Translations under genes and position numbers: made by a program
Assembly (NCBI GenBank): GCA_025463545.1
Contig: JAODAR010000012.1
Span: 1 to 43,010 of the forward strand
Direction of reading: 5' to 3'
Length of the DNA: 43,010 nt
From: Microbacteriaceae bacterium
Lineage (GTDB): Bacteria > Actinomycetota > Actinomycetes > Actinomycetales > Microbacteriaceae
Shown here: piece after piece, positions 24,048 through 33,308 of the stretch
Layout: the number at the start of each line of letters is the position of its first letter
Numbering within the stretch: the first letter of the stretch is position 1
The notes under the pieces: model-generated
Told to the model about the DNA's origin: nothing
What the model saw: the letters and a program-made list of their open reading frames with translations, nothing else
The model's database searches: none

Positions 24048-25067
24048 CTAGACGATTGACCGCGAGCGTGCAATCAGGGCGTCGAATGCAGCGTCCAGTT
24101 CGATGTCAACGGCCTGCTGCACCGGATGCGCGTCGTACCACTCGATCACCTCGCGCGCCCCGCGGACCAGCGGTGTTGTACAGACGAATTCCGGCACCAG
24201 GGACTTCACCTTGCTGTTGTCGAAGATCACCGAATGCGACGTGTCGCCCAGGAGCGGGGGGCCAAGATCGGGCACGGCGGCAGCGATGGTGTCTGACGCA
24301 ATGTGCACGAGTTCCGGTTCGGGAATGCCGGCGGCTTCGGCGAACACCTGGTAGATCCGGTCCCACGGCAGGTACTCATCGGAGGTGATCGTGAAGCTGT
24401 CGCCGATGGCCTGCGGGAGCCCCAACAGCCCGACGAATGCTTTCGCGAAGTCGGTGCTGTGGGTCAGGGTCCAGAGTGAGGTGCCGTCGCCGTGCACGAC
24501 GACCGGTTCCCCGGCGCGCATCCGCGCGATGTCGGTCCACCCACCGGTCAGTGGGATCTTGGTGCGGTCGTAGGTGCTCGATGGACGGATGATCGTGGCC
24601 GGGAAGCCATGTTCCCGGTAGGCCTCGACCAGTAGGTCTTCACCGGCGATCTTGTCGCGCGAGTACCTCCAGAACGGGTTTCGGAGTGGAGTGGACTCCC
24701 GGATCGGCAACCGCGCCGGCGGCTTCTGATAGGCCGACGCGGAACTGATGAAGATGTACTGGCCCGTGCGCCGGCTGAACAGATCGATGTCAGCGGCCAC
24801 CTGGTCGGGCGTGAAGGCGATGAAATCGGCAACAACGTCGAACTGGCGGTCACCGAGCGCTGATCGCACGGCCGATTCGTCACGGACGTCCGCGTGGAGC
24901 ACTTCTGCTCCGGCCGGAACCGTGCGTAGTGTCTCGGTGCCCCGGTTGAGCAGGGTCAACTGATGCCCGGCCGCGACTGCTCGCTCCGCGGCGGCGGCGC
25001 TGATCACGCCGGTACCGCCGATGTACAGAACGCGCAGCCCGCCTGCGGTGGGTGAAGGGGTTATCAC
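24048..25067 (-). CDS. NAD-dependent epimerase/dehydratase family protein
   Basis: 339 residues. Extended SDR with an N-terminal nucleotide-binding motif YIGGTGVISAAAAERA and YSRDK (Tyr-x-x-x-Lys) at the active site. The IGGTG form resembles the atypical SDR group that includes chloroplast RNA-binding (CSP41-like) and isoflavone-reductase-like proteins, so its function may not be sugar epimerisation. It starts with GTG 25067, 14 nt after the NDH-2 stop, and is probably cotranscribed with it. Confidence 0.85.
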   Translation of the reverse strand: MITPSPTAGGLRVLYIGGTGVISAAAAERAVAAGHQLTLLNRGTETLRTVPAGAEVLHADVRDESAVRSALGDRQFDVVADFIAFTPDQVAADIDLFSRRTGQYIFISSASAYQKPPARLPIRESTPLRNPFWRYSRDKIAGEDLLVEAYREHGFPATIIRPSSTYDRTKIPLTGGWTDIARMRAGEPVVVHGDGTSLWTLTHSTDFAKAFVGLLGLPQAIGDSFTITSDEYLPWDRIYQVFAEAAGIPEPELVHIASDTIAAAVPDLGPPLLGDTSHSVIFDNSKVKSLVPEFVCTTPLVRGAREVIEWYDAHPVQQAVDIELDAAFDALIARSRSIV

Positions 25068-25081
25068 GCCTTGGCTCGCCG

Positions 25082-26326
25082 CTACCCGGGCCGCCCCAGC
25101 ACCACGTGCGACCGGGTGTGGGTGAGATAGTCGTCGCCCCAGGACAGCAGAGCGGATGCCTTCTGCCGAGTCCCCGAGAGAAGGGTCACGTGCACTGCCA
25201 GCCAGGCGAGGAACGCCAGCGGACCCTGCATCTGCACCCGTTTGCGCCCGATCTCCGCGACTGCTGCCCCGCGCCCCACCATGGCCATGTAGCCCTTGTC
25301 GAGGTACTTGAACGGTTCCCGCCTACCGCCGGTGAGATCTGCGTGGATGTTCTTCGCAGCCCAGGCTCCCGACTGCTGTGCAACGGAGCCGAGTTGTGGA
25401 AGGTGCGCGCCCGTCGCATCCGTGATGTTCGCTGCGTCACCCAGCACGTAAACGCCCTCGAAACCAGGGACGGTCAAGTCGCGGTTCACGTCGATGCGGC
25501 CGCCTCGTCCTTGCGGGAGCCCCGACCCGGCCAGCACAGCGCCGGCCTTCAGGCCGCCGGCCCACACGACGATGCGGCTGGGGATCGTCGTGCCATCGGC
25601 AAGGGTCACCGCGTCGTCACGGATCTCGGTCACGCCGGAGCCCAATTTGAGGCGCACCCCCTCCTTGACCAGTCGGGAGACTGTGTATTTCTGCGACTTC
25701 TCCGAAAAGGCGCCCAGAAGGTTCGGTGCCATGTCGAGCAGGTGCACGCGGCAGCGGGCGGCGAGACCGGGCGAGAAATAGCGGGGCACCACGTACTTGA
25801 AGTTCTCCGCAATCGCCCCGGCGGTTTCCACGCCGGTGGGACCGGCACCGACCACTACGACGTTGAGCGGGGCTCCCGCCGCGTCACGATCGGAGCGATC
25901 GAGCAGGTCGACCAGGGCACCTCCGAGCCGGGTCGCGTCGGTGAGCGAGTACAGCGGGTAGGAGTGTTCTTCGGCGCCGGGCGTGTTGAAGAAGTTCGCC
26001 TCGGCGCCCGATGCGATCACCAGGGCGTCCGCGGTGAAGGTCGATCCGTCCGAGGTCGTGATGCTTCGCTTCGCTGCATCAATGGCGGTCACCTCATCGG
26101 TGAGCACGCGCACATTACGGTGGCGGTGGAACATGGCCCGGAACGGCCTCGACACCTCGGAGACCCCGATTTGCGCAGTAGCGACCTGGTACAGCAGGGG
26201 CTGGAACTGGTGATAGTTGTTCTTGTCGACGAGCAACACACTGACGCCGTTCCGGCCGAGTTTCTTCGCCGCTGCTACGCCGGCGAAGCCGCCGCCGACG
26301 ATGACGACTTGAAATGTCTCATCCAT
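25082..26326 (-). CDS. ndh: Type II NADH dehydrogenase (NAD(P)/FAD-dependent oxidoreductase)
   Basis: 414 residues from ATG 26326, giving MDETFQVVIVGGGFAGVAAA. The FAD-binding GGGFAG is at 11-16; the second nucleotide-binding motif VVVVGAGPTGVETAG is mid-protein; VYVLGDAANI is the late FAD contact. Non-proton-pumping NADH:quinone oxidoreductase on the inner face of the membrane, with C-terminal hydrophobic/amphipathic segments (LAFLAWLAVHVTLL). A longer reading upstream has no family similarity. Followed by the SDR gene. Confidence 0.92.
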   Translation of the reverse strand: MDETFQVVIVGGGFAGVAAAKKLGRNGVSVLLVDKNNYHQFQPLLYQVATAQIGVSEVSRPFRAMFHRHRNVRVLTDEVTAIDAAKRSITTSDGSTFTADALVIASGAEANFFNTPGAEEHSYPLYSLTDATRLGGALVDLLDRSDRDAAGAPLNVVVVGAGPTGVETAGAIAENFKYVVPRYFSPGLAARCRVHLLDMAPNLLGAFSEKSQKYTVSRLVKEGVRLKLGSGVTEIRDDAVTLADGTTIPSRIVVWAGGLKAGAVLAGSGLPQGRGGRIDVNRDLTVPGFEGVYVLGDAANITDATGAHLPQLGSVAQQSGAWAAKNIHADLTGGRREPFKYLDKGYMAMVGRGAAVAEIGRKRVQMQGPLAFLAWLAVHVTLLSGTRQKASALLSWGDDYLTHTRSHVVLGRPG

Positions 26327-26413
26327 GGTCGGCACACTACTCCGGAAGCCGATCGTCCAGTACACGATGATGGTCAGAATTGCCACACGCTGATGAGGGC
26401 TTCCTGCGTCGAA

Positions 26414-26440
26414 AGAGCCCCCGAGCATCCCGGGGGCTCT
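26414..26440 (-). terminator. Rho-independent terminator of the PRC-barrel/DUF2382 gene
   Basis: 10-bp stem AGAGCCCCCG / CGGGGGCTCT, 7-nt loop, with TTTCG following on the minus strand; about 30 nt past the stop. Confidence 0.7.
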
Positions 26441-26472
26441 CTCTGGTGCGTGACTGGTGTCAGGTGGCCGAA

Positions 26473-27282
26473 CTAACGCCCGTCACTGCCGCGCGTCGTC
26501 GTGCCCGAGCCGTCGGAATCGAGTTCGACCTCTTCTCGACGTACCTCCTCGGTGACCGGGACGTTCTCGGTGACGGTGTCGGTGTCAAGGCGCACTTTTT
26601 CGACGGGTACGGTCTCTTTTTCCACCACGGGCGTTTCCGCGTGCAGGGTCACCTCGTGCTCGCTCTCGGTGAGGTCAGGCCCGGAGAGGGCGTCGCCGAC
26701 ATTGGCGTCGGTGATCGGCTCACGCTCCAGACGAACTTCCTCGTGGCTGACCGGAACGGTTCGCGTGACGTTCTCCGTGACGATGTACTTGCGCAGGCGT
26801 ACCCGCCCGGTGACCTCACGTTCCTTGCCGACGTGCAGCTGTTCCTCCGAGAGGGTCATGGAGTCGTCGCCGCCTGATGCCTGCGTGCGGCCGGTATCGG
26901 CGACCGGGGCATCCGTTGTTCCCCCGACGGGAGCATCCGTTGTCCCCCCGTAGCTGCTGCCGCCGGTAAGCCCGTAGTAGCGGTAGAGCTCATCCTCCTG
27001 GCTGTGACTGATGCGGCCGTCCTCATCGTCGATGCGGGGCGCATCCTTCACGGTGTCCTTGTCGTAGGAGACTCGGATGTTGGATCCGTCGCTGGTGGCA
27101 TCGGCCAGCGGGACGAACGACTCTGACATGCCGAACAAGCCCGTCTTGACCGTCACCCAGGCTGGCTGCCCTGAGTCCTCATCGATGAATATCTGCCCGA
27201 CACTTCCGATCTTGTCGCCAGACGGGTCGATAACGTCGGCGTTGCCGCTCAAAATGGTGTCGAGGTTTTCGGTGGTAATCAT
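26473..27282 (-). CDS. PRC-barrel and DUF2382 (YsnF/AvaK) domain protein
   Basis: 269 residues from ATG 27282, preceded by GGGAG. An N-terminal PRC-barrel (about 8-75; GDKIGSVGQIFIDEDSGQPAW) is joined by a flexible Gly/Thr linker containing two copies of GGTTDAPV. The C-terminal DUF2382 region (about 155-265) is strongly charged with repeated VxREEVxL-like strands (VSHEEVRLEREPI, VTEEVRREEVEL). This architecture is common in Actinobacteria and linked to general stress response (family knowledge); the molecular function is unknown. An upstream in-frame extension is not coding-like. It stands alone with its own terminator. Confidence 0.92.
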   Translation of the reverse strand: MITTENLDTILSGNADVIDPSGDKIGSVGQIFIDEDSGQPAWVTVKTGLFGMSESFVPLADATSDGSNIRVSYDKDTVKDAPRIDDEDGRISHSQEDELYRYYGLTGGSSYGGTTDAPVGGTTDAPVADTGRTQASGGDDSMTLSEEQLHVGKEREVTGRVRLRKYIVTENVTRTVPVSHEEVRLEREPITDANVGDALSGPDLTESEHEVTLHAETPVVEKETVPVEKVRLDTDTVTENVPVTEEVRREEVELDSDGSGTTTRGSDGR

Positions 27283-27500
27283 AGGTGCTCCCAAACGTTG
27301 GGGCGCATCACGGAGGATCCGCCCGATTGATTGACGCCGCCATCCCCGTGCCTGTGACAGCGCGTTACTCGCAAGCACCAGCCAAGTCCGATCTGAAAAT
27401 GGCTGCAAGGGGGTTGCGCTCAACGTGTCGGAGTGAGACAAAGTCACGTTCAATGCGGGCGCCACCGGATGGACCCATGGTGGGCGGATGAGCCGGGCGC

Positions 27501-27506
27501 TACGAT
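27501..27506 (+). promoter_or_regulatory. -10 hexamer of the PLP decarboxylase gene (leaderless)
   Basis: TACGAT ends 6 nt before the ATG at 27513. Confidence 0.5.
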
Positions 27507-27512
27507 GAGGGC

Positions 27513-28937
27513 ATGTCGGCCCAGCCGGACGTCTACACCGAGGCATTGGAGCGGGCGAGAACTCACGCCATGGCGTGGCTCGCGTCTGTCCCGTCACGCC
27601 CGGTGGGTCCCCGGAAGCGGGCCGACGAACTGCTGGCCGGTTTCGCGGCGCCGCTGCCCGACGGGCCAACAGACCCGGCGGTGGTCGTGGATGACCTGGC
27701 AGCACTCGCCGAACCCGGGTTGATGGCGATGCCATCCGGCCGGTTCTTCGGATGGGTGATCGGCGGCACGCTTCCGGCCGCGCTTGCCGCAGACTGGCTG
27801 GTCAGCGCCTGGGACCAGAACGCCGGCATGAGGTACGCCACTCCCGCCACGGCCGCGGCCGAAGAAGCGGCGGGCGGATGGCTGCTGGATATCCTCGGTC
27901 TGCCTCCGGGGTGTGACGTCGGGTTCACGACCGGGGCCACCATGGCGAACTTCGTCGGCCTCGCGGCGGGGAGACAGGACGTGTTGGCCCGGATCGGCTG
28001 GGACCTGGCAGCCGACGGGCTGAGCGGGTCACCGCGCATCCGGGTCTTCGTCGGCGCTGAACGCCACGACGTGATCGACCTGACCCTGCGGTATCTCGGC
28101 CTCGGTGCGCCCATCGTGGTCGACGTCGACGAGCAGGGACGGCTGCGCCCCGACGCCCTCGCTGCGGCCATGGACGAAACCGGCGAGGCCGGCGCGGGGG
28201 GAGCGCCGGCCATCGTCTGTCTGCAACTCGGCAACCTGCACTCGGGCGCCTTCGACCCGATGGCCGAATCGATCCGGGTGGCCCACGACCGTGGCGCGTG
28301 GGTGCACGTCGACGGGGCGTTCGGGCTGTGGGCTGCCGCCAGTCCTGACTATCGCGAAACGCTGTTCGGGGTGGATCTCGCCGACTCGTGGGCGACGGAC
28401 GCCCACAAGACCTTGAATGTTCCCTACGACTGCGGGATGGCGATCGTCGCCAAGCCGGATGCCGTGCGCCCGGTCTTCGCCGTGCACACCAGCTACCTGG
28501 TCCAGGACGATCCTGGCCCGGGCGACCCCTTCGACAAGGTGCCTGAGTTGTCGCGTCGTGCCCGCGGGGTTCCGGTGTGGGCGGCCCTTCGCTCGCTCGG
28601 GCGCTCCGGCACTGTGGCGCTGGTCGAGCGGCTCGCCGCGAACGCGCGGGCGCTCGCCGATGGCATCGCTCTCATCGACGGCGCCGAGGTGCTGAATGAC
28701 GTCGTGTTCACCCAGGTGAGCGTGAGTTTCGCTGATGACGAGACCACGCGCCGGGTCACCGCTGCGCTGATCGCAGACGGTGCGGCGTGGATGTCCGGAT
28801 CCCGGTGGCACAATCGCGACGTGTTGCGTATCTCGGTGAGCAACTGGTCAACGGATGACGAGGATGTAGCCCAGTCGGTGGCCGCGATCAGGCGCGCTGT
28901 CGCTGCGGCTGTCGCGGCCGAGGATGTGCGAGCCTAG
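27513..28937 (+). CDS. PLP-dependent group II decarboxylase family protein
   Basis: 474 residues of the aromatic-L-amino-acid/glutamate decarboxylase family (fold type I). The PLP-binding Lys is about residue 299 in DAHKTLNVPYDCG, and the upstream HVDGAFG supplies the Asp that contacts the pyridine nitrogen. Substrate-channel motifs PPGCDVGFTTGATMAN are present. The family decarboxylates amino acids such as tyrosine, tryptophan or glutamate, but some members carry out oxidative deamination. The substrate cannot be assigned. The start follows a -10 box directly. It converges with the HAD gene, sharing a CTAG stop palindrome. Confidence 0.9.
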   Translation: MSAQPDVYTEALERARTHAMAWLASVPSRPVGPRKRADELLAGFAAPLPDGPTDPAVVVDDLAALAEPGLMAMPSGRFFGWVIGGTLPAALAADWLVSAWDQNAGMRYATPATAAAEEAAGGWLLDILGLPPGCDVGFTTGATMANFVGLAAGRQDVLARIGWDLAADGLSGSPRIRVFVGAERHDVIDLTLRYLGLGAPIVVDVDEQGRLRPDALAAAMDETGEAGAGGAPAIVCLQLGNLHSGAFDPMAESIRVAHDRGAWVHVDGAFGLWAAASPDYRETLFGVDLADSWATDAHKTLNVPYDCGMAIVAKPDAVRPVFAVHTSYLVQDDPGPGDPFDKVPELSRRARGVPVWAALRSLGRSGTVALVERLAANARALADGIALIDGAEVLNDVVFTQVSVSFADDETTRRVTAALIADGAAWMSGSRWHNRDVLRISVSNWSTDDEDVAQSVAAIRRAVAAAVAAEDVRA

Positions 28938-29602
28938 CCGAGGAGCAGCCGGCCGAGCTGGTCGGCGGAATGCACCACGGCGGTGGCCCCGGCGGCCTCG
29001 GCGGGGGAGCCGTAGCCCCACTCGACCAGGATGGCAGGAACGCCGTTGGCCGCGGCACCTTCCGCGTCGTAACCGCGGTCGCCGACCATGACGGGCGAGC
29101 TCAGGTCAGCGCCGGCGGCACTCAGGCGGTTCAGCGCCTCGGCGACGATGTCGGCTTTTGCGCTCCGGGTCTCGTCCTCGGATGCGCCCACCATGACCGT
29201 GAAGTACTTGGCAAGGTCGAAGTGTTCGAGGATCTTGATCGCGTGGCTCTCCGGCTTGCTCGTGGCCAATGCCAGCGGGATGCCGGCCTGGTGGATGCGT
29301 TCGAGCAGGCCGGCGACGCCGGGAAACACCGCGGTGTCGAGCGACGCCGGGCCCTGATAGTCGGTGCGGTACACCGTGAGGGCCTCGGCTGCCTCGGTTG
29401 GCGTCATGCCGGCGTACTCGCGGAATGCTGCCAGAAGGGGCGGGCCGACATAGGCGAGGAGCTCGGCGGCGGACGGAACGGGGCGGCCGAGGGTGGCGAA
29501 AGTGCGGGCAAGGGAACTGGTGATGGCCGGGGCGGAATCAGTGATGGTTCCGTCGAGGTCGAAAATGATTGCGCTCCAGGTGCGCGTCAGGGTGGGATTC
29601 AC
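28934..29602 (-). CDS. HAD-family hydrolase (phosphoglycolate phosphatase-like)
   Basis: 222 residues from GTG 29602. Motif I is FDLDGTITD (nucleophile Asp15), motif II ATSKPE, motif IV MVGDRGYDAEGA; the cap domain lies at about 25-90. Resembles Gph/PpaX-type phosphatases acting on small phosphorylated metabolites. An upstream in-frame extension is rejected because the GTG sits 7 nt after TAGGAT and begins the domain. Its stop overlaps that of the convergent PLP decarboxylase gene at CTAG (28934-28937). Confidence 0.9.
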   Translation of the reverse strand: MNPTLTRTWSAIIFDLDGTITDSAPAITSSLARTFATLGRPVPSAAELLAYVGPPLLAAFREYAGMTPTEAAEALTVYRTDYQGPASLDTAVFPGVAGLLERIHQAGIPLALATSKPESHAIKILEHFDLAKYFTVMVGASEDETRSAKADIVAEALNRLSAAGADLSSPVMVGDRGYDAEGAAANGVPAILVEWGYGSPAEAAGATAVVHSADQLGRLLLG

Positions 29603-29609
29603 TCGCAAT

Positions 29610-29615
29610 ATCCTA
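29610..29615 (-). promoter_or_regulatory. -10 hexamer of the HAD gene (leaderless)
   Basis: TAGGAT on the minus strand, 7 nt before GTG 29602; it decides the start codon. Confidence 0.5.
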
Positions 29616-29712
29616 GGTGCCCAATGTGTGAAACCGCACAGGTTCGCCCGTTTGGGGGGTGGTGCGTTCTGTCTGCGGCCCGGAAATGGGCTCGCATCGG
29701 CCATAAAGCGGG

Positions 29713-30408
29713 TTAGAACAAGCGGGAGTGGGTGTCGTCGAGACCGCGCATGGCGTCGTAGTCGAGCACCAGGCAACGGATGCCGCGGTCCTCGGCCAGG
29801 GTCCGGGCCTGCGGTTTGATCTCCTGGGCGGCGAACACGCCGGAGACCGGCGCGAGGTGCGGATCGCGGTTCATCAGCTCCAGGTAGCGGGTGAGCTGCT
29901 CGACGCCGTCGATGTCGCCGCGGCGTTTCAACTCGACCGCGACCGAGGCGCCGGTGGCGTCCCGGGCCAGGATGTCGACCGGACCGATCGCGGTCATGTA
30001 CTCACGGCGCACCATGGTGTGGCCGTCACCCAGCAGCTGAATGTTCTCGGCGAGCAGTTTCTGCAAGTGCGACTCGACCCCATCCTTGATCAGGCCCGGG
30101 TCGATGCCGAGATCGTGCGCCGAGTCATGCAACACGTCGTACACGCTGACGATGAGCTGGTCGGCGGTCTTGCCGTGGGTGACCTTCCAGATGGCGGTGA
30201 CCCCGGCATCCGCCTGTTCGTCGTCTGGCTCGTGCACCGTGAGCGCGCAGGGTGGGCTCATCCAGTTGAGCGGCTTGTAGGAGCCACCGTCGGAGTGCAC
30301 CAGGACGCTGCCGTCGGACTTGATCATAAGGAGCCGGGTCGCCAGCGGAAGATGAGCGCTGAGTCGCCCGGCGTAGTCAACGGAGCATTTGGCAATGACG
30401 AGGCGCAC
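29713..30408 (-). CDS. nucS: Mismatch-specific endonuclease NucS (EndoMS)
   Basis: 231 residues. NucS is the actinobacterial mismatch-repair nuclease that replaces MutS/MutL; it cleaves both strands at G/T and related mismatches and is stimulated by the beta clamp. An N-terminal DNA-binding domain (1-115) is followed by a C-terminal RecB-like nuclease with GPVDILARD and VAVELKRRG as catalytic motifs. The C-terminus ends HSRLF, matching the clamp-binding tail. Starts with GTG directly after TAAACT plus 6 nt, consistent with leaderless transcription. Confidence 0.96.
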   Translation of the reverse strand: MRLVIAKCSVDYAGRLSAHLPLATRLLMIKSDGSVLVHSDGGSYKPLNWMSPPCALTVHEPDDEQADAGVTAIWKVTHGKTADQLIVSVYDVLHDSAHDLGIDPGLIKDGVESHLQKLLAENIQLLGDGHTMVRREYMTAIGPVDILARDATGASVAVELKRRGDIDGVEQLTRYLELMNRDPHLAPVSGVFAAQEIKPQARTLAEDRGIRCLVLDYDAMRGLDDTHSRLF

Positions 30409-30414
30409 ACGTCG

Positions 30415-30420
30415 AGTTTA
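30415..30420 (-). promoter_or_regulatory. -10 hexamer of nucS (leaderless)
   Basis: TAAACT on the minus strand, 6 nt before GTG 30408. Confidence 0.5.
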
Positions 30421-31704
30421 ACCGCGATTGCCGGGGATCGATCGCACGCGTTCCCGGGCGGCCGGCGCGGCCAGGCCGGCGACCACCATGAGGCCGAGGA
30501 TCACGTGGAGGGCGTTCAGGATACCGATGTGCTGGCCGAGCAGGCCCAGCACCGGCGGCCCGACCAGGAACGCGAAGTAGCCGATGATCGCAACCGCGCT
30601 CACCCGGGCCGCGGCGCGCTTCGGGTCGTCCGCGGCGGCTGACATTCCGACCGGGAACCCGAGCGAGGCGCCGAGTCCCCAGAGCACGACGCCGATCACA
30701 AGCAGCCAGATCGTCGGCGCGAGGATGAACAGCAGGAGGCCTGCAATCCCGAGCAGCGAGCACGCGCGGAGCACTACGACGCGCCCGAATCGGTCGAGAA
30801 TCGGGCCGCCGACGACACGGCCGATCGTCATCGCGGCCACGAAGACCCCGAAGACCACGGCGCCCTCAGTGTTGCTGAGCCCGTGGCCATCGACGGCTGC
30901 GAGGGCGAGCCAGTCGTTCGCCGAGCCCTCCGCAAACGTCATCCCGAGCACGATCAGCCCGATCAGCAGCAGATTCAGGTCGGCCCAGACGGAGAGGCTG
31001 CCCCGGAGCCGGCTTCGCCAGGCCGATGGCCCGCGCGGCGCCGTGCCGTCGGCGTCGCCCGGGACGCTGCTCACGTCGATCGAGCCCGAGTCGTCGCCCA
31101 GTTCCGGCCGGTGCGGGATGAACCGTACCGCGACCACGGCGCTGGACAGCGTGAGCGCCCCGATGATCACCAGGTGCCACAACACGGAAAGATGAACAGC
31201 GGATGCTCCGGCGCCGAGCAGCGCGCCGATCACGGTTCCGAAGCTGAAACAGGCGTGCATGAGCGGCATGAGGGTCTTGCCGATCTGGCGTTCGGCGGCG
31301 GCGCCCTCGACGTTCATCATCACGTCGACCGAGCCCATGCCGAATCCGAGGAGCGCCAGCCCGGCGAAGACGAACACGGCGGACGCCGCCAGATTGGTGC
31401 CGACTCCCACCGCGACCAGGCCGAGAGTGGAGATGCCGATGCTGATGACCATCGCGTGCCGGGCACCGAAACGGGCGAGCATCCCGGTTGCGGCAATCAG
31501 GCCGATGACCGACCCCGCGGAGAGTCCGAAGATGACGATGCCCACCTCGTCCAGGCGGAGTCCGAGTCCGTCGCGCACGGCGGGCACGCGCGCCACCCAG
31601 CTGGCCGTCGCCAGGCCGCTGACGAAGAAGATGACGAAGACCGCGTTCCGCCAGGCGGCCAGCGGGCCGGGCGTGGTGGTCGGGCTATTCACGAGGCGCG
31701 GCAC
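30418..31704 (-). CDS. MFS transporter (YbjJ-like)
   Basis: 428-residue protein with twelve predicted membrane segments. N-terminal features ASWVARVPAVRDGLGL and GSVDVMMNVEGAAAERQIG resemble the YbjJ-like branch of the MFS. The substrate is unknown. The GTG start at 31704 gives a complete first helix. It ends 9 nt before the nucS start and overlaps the nucS -10 box, but nucS appears to have its own promoter there. Confidence 0.87.
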   Translation of the reverse strand: MPRLVNSPTTTPGPLAAWRNAVFVIFFVSGLATASWVARVPAVRDGLGLRLDEVGIVIFGLSAGSVIGLIAATGMLARFGARHAMVISIGISTLGLVAVGVGTNLAASAVFVFAGLALLGFGMGSVDVMMNVEGAAAERQIGKTLMPLMHACFSFGTVIGALLGAGASAVHLSVLWHLVIIGALTLSSAVVAVRFIPHRPELGDDSGSIDVSSVPGDADGTAPRGPSAWRSRLRGSLSVWADLNLLLIGLIVLGMTFAEGSANDWLALAAVDGHGLSNTEGAVVFGVFVAAMTIGRVVGGPILDRFGRVVVLRACSLLGIAGLLLFILAPTIWLLVIGVVLWGLGASLGFPVGMSAAADDPKRAAARVSAVAIIGYFAFLVGPPVLGLLGQHIGILNALHVILGLMVVAGLAAPAARERVRSIPGNRG

Positions 31705-31821
31705 GGCGGCACTTTCTGGCTGGATGGTCTGGCTGGCGAGTACGAGAGCAGTCTGGCGGCGTTCGGCGTGCGGTGCAGCCGTCGCACAACGCTAGCCGAC
31801 CTGGCCGCCCCGCCGCAGCAT

Positions 31822-31902
31822 CCGAATTCAGGAACGGAGGCGCGTCGCGCCCGGATCCACCGCAGCACTGCCTGCGACACACCGTGCGGCTCCTGAATTC
31901 GG
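31822..31902. repeat. Intergenic inverted repeat
   Basis: 12-bp arms CCGAATTCAGGA (31822-31833) and TCCTGAATTCGG (31891-31902) enclose GC-rich sequence of 57 bp in the gap between MFS and MATE. No T-tract; no second copy seen in the window. Confidence 0.45.
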
Positions 31903-31940
31903 AACCCGCCGGGCGCCACCCGAGGCGAAGAGCGCCGGAA

Positions 31941-33308
31941 TCAGCGGATGCCGGTCACCATCCATTTCGTGGAGCGCGCCCGGAGGCCGAGTGTGACGGC
32001 CCGGGCGCCGAGGAACCCGAACGTGAAGGCGCCCATCAGCAGGGCCAGGCCGAGCGCGCCCGAGGGCGCCCACACCAGCACGGCAACCGCCATCGGCACG
32101 AAGGCGAGAAAGTTCAGCAGCCCGGTGAGCGCCAGGTACTGCGCATCGCCGGCACCGATCAGAACGCCGTCGAGCACGAACACCACTCCGCCGAGCGGCA
32201 CGGACAGCCCCAGCACGACCAGGGTGGGCGGCAGGATCGACGTGACGGCGTTCGACGCGGTGAACAGTCCGCCGAGCACACCGCTCACCGCGATCACGAC
32301 GAGGCCGAGCACGGTACCGCCGAGCACGCCCCACTCCAGGCACCGCGCCAGCACTGCACGCACGTTGGCAACATCGCTCGCCCCGAGGCCCCGGCCGACG
32401 AGGGCCTGCGCGGCGATGGCGAGGGCGTCGAGCGCGAAGGCGAGGGTGGAGAAGAGGGTCATCGCGATCTGGAATGCCGCCAACTCAGGCGAACCCAGGC
32501 GGGTGGCCACGAACACCGCGAGCACGATGGCTGCCCGCAGGCTCACCGTTCGCAGGAACAGCCAGCCACCGGATGCCGCGCCGAGCAGCATGCCGGCCCG
32601 GTGCGGACGCAGGCGCGCACCTTCAACGCGAGCCTGCCGCCCGATCACGACCAGATAGACGACGACCATGCCCCACTGCGCGACGACGGTGCCCAGGGCG
32701 GAGCCGGCGATGCCGAGGCCGAACCCGTAGATGAACCACAGGTTCAGCACGATGTTCACGGCGAAACCGAATCCCGCGACATAGAGCGGGGTGCGGGTGT
32801 TCTGCAGCCCGCGCAGGAGTCCGGTGGCCGCGAAGACCAGCAGCATCGCGGGCAGGCCGGCCATCGAGATGCCGAGGTAGGTGGTGGCGGCGCGAGTGAC
32901 GCCCGGGTCCGCCCCGAACGCACCGACCAGAAGCGGTGTGGCGAAGACGCCGGCTACCGCCAGCACGACACCGAGGGTGAGCGCCAGCCACAGCCCGTCG
33001 ACACCGACGGAGAGCGCGGCGCGGCGGTCTCCGGCACCGAGCCAGCGGGCCACCGCCGGGGTCGTGCTGTAAGCCAGGAATACCATCAGCCCGATGATCG
33101 TCTGCAGAACCGCGCTGGCCAGGCCGAGGCCCGCCAGCGGCGTCTGCCCCAAGTGGCCTACCAGTGCGGAATCGGCCAGAAGGAACAGCGGTTCGGCAAT
33201 GAGTGCCCCCAAAGCGGGGACTGCGAGCCGCAGGATCTCGCGGTCGATGGGTTTCCGGCTGAAAGTTCTGATGGTCTCGACTCTACTTTCCCAGCAGACT
33301 GTCCCCAT
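31941..33308 (-). CDS. MATE family efflux transporter (DinF-like)
   Basis: 455 residues, twelve hydrophobic segments, two homologous halves; the first helices (PLFLLADSALVGHLGQTPLAGLG) carry the typical MATE pattern. It exports cationic drugs or metabolites with H+ or Na+ (family knowledge). The only sensible start is ATG 33308, which shares the CATG palindrome with the ATG of the divergent serine hydrolase. Confidence 0.88.
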   Translation of the reverse strand: MGTVCWESRVETIRTFSRKPIDREILRLAVPALGALIAEPLFLLADSALVGHLGQTPLAGLGLASAVLQTIIGLMVFLAYSTTPAVARWLGAGDRRAALSVGVDGLWLALTLGVVLAVAGVFATPLLVGAFGADPGVTRAATTYLGISMAGLPAMLLVFAATGLLRGLQNTRTPLYVAGFGFAVNIVLNLWFIYGFGLGIAGSALGTVVAQWGMVVVYLVVIGRQARVEGARLRPHRAGMLLGAASGGWLFLRTVSLRAAIVLAVFVATRLGSPELAAFQIAMTLFSTLAFALDALAIAAQALVGRGLGASDVANVRAVLARCLEWGVLGGTVLGLVVIAVSGVLGGLFTASNAVTSILPPTLVVLGLSVPLGGVVFVLDGVLIGAGDAQYLALTGLLNFLAFVPMAVAVLVWAPSGALGLALLMGAFTFGFLGARAVTLGLRARSTKWMVTGIR

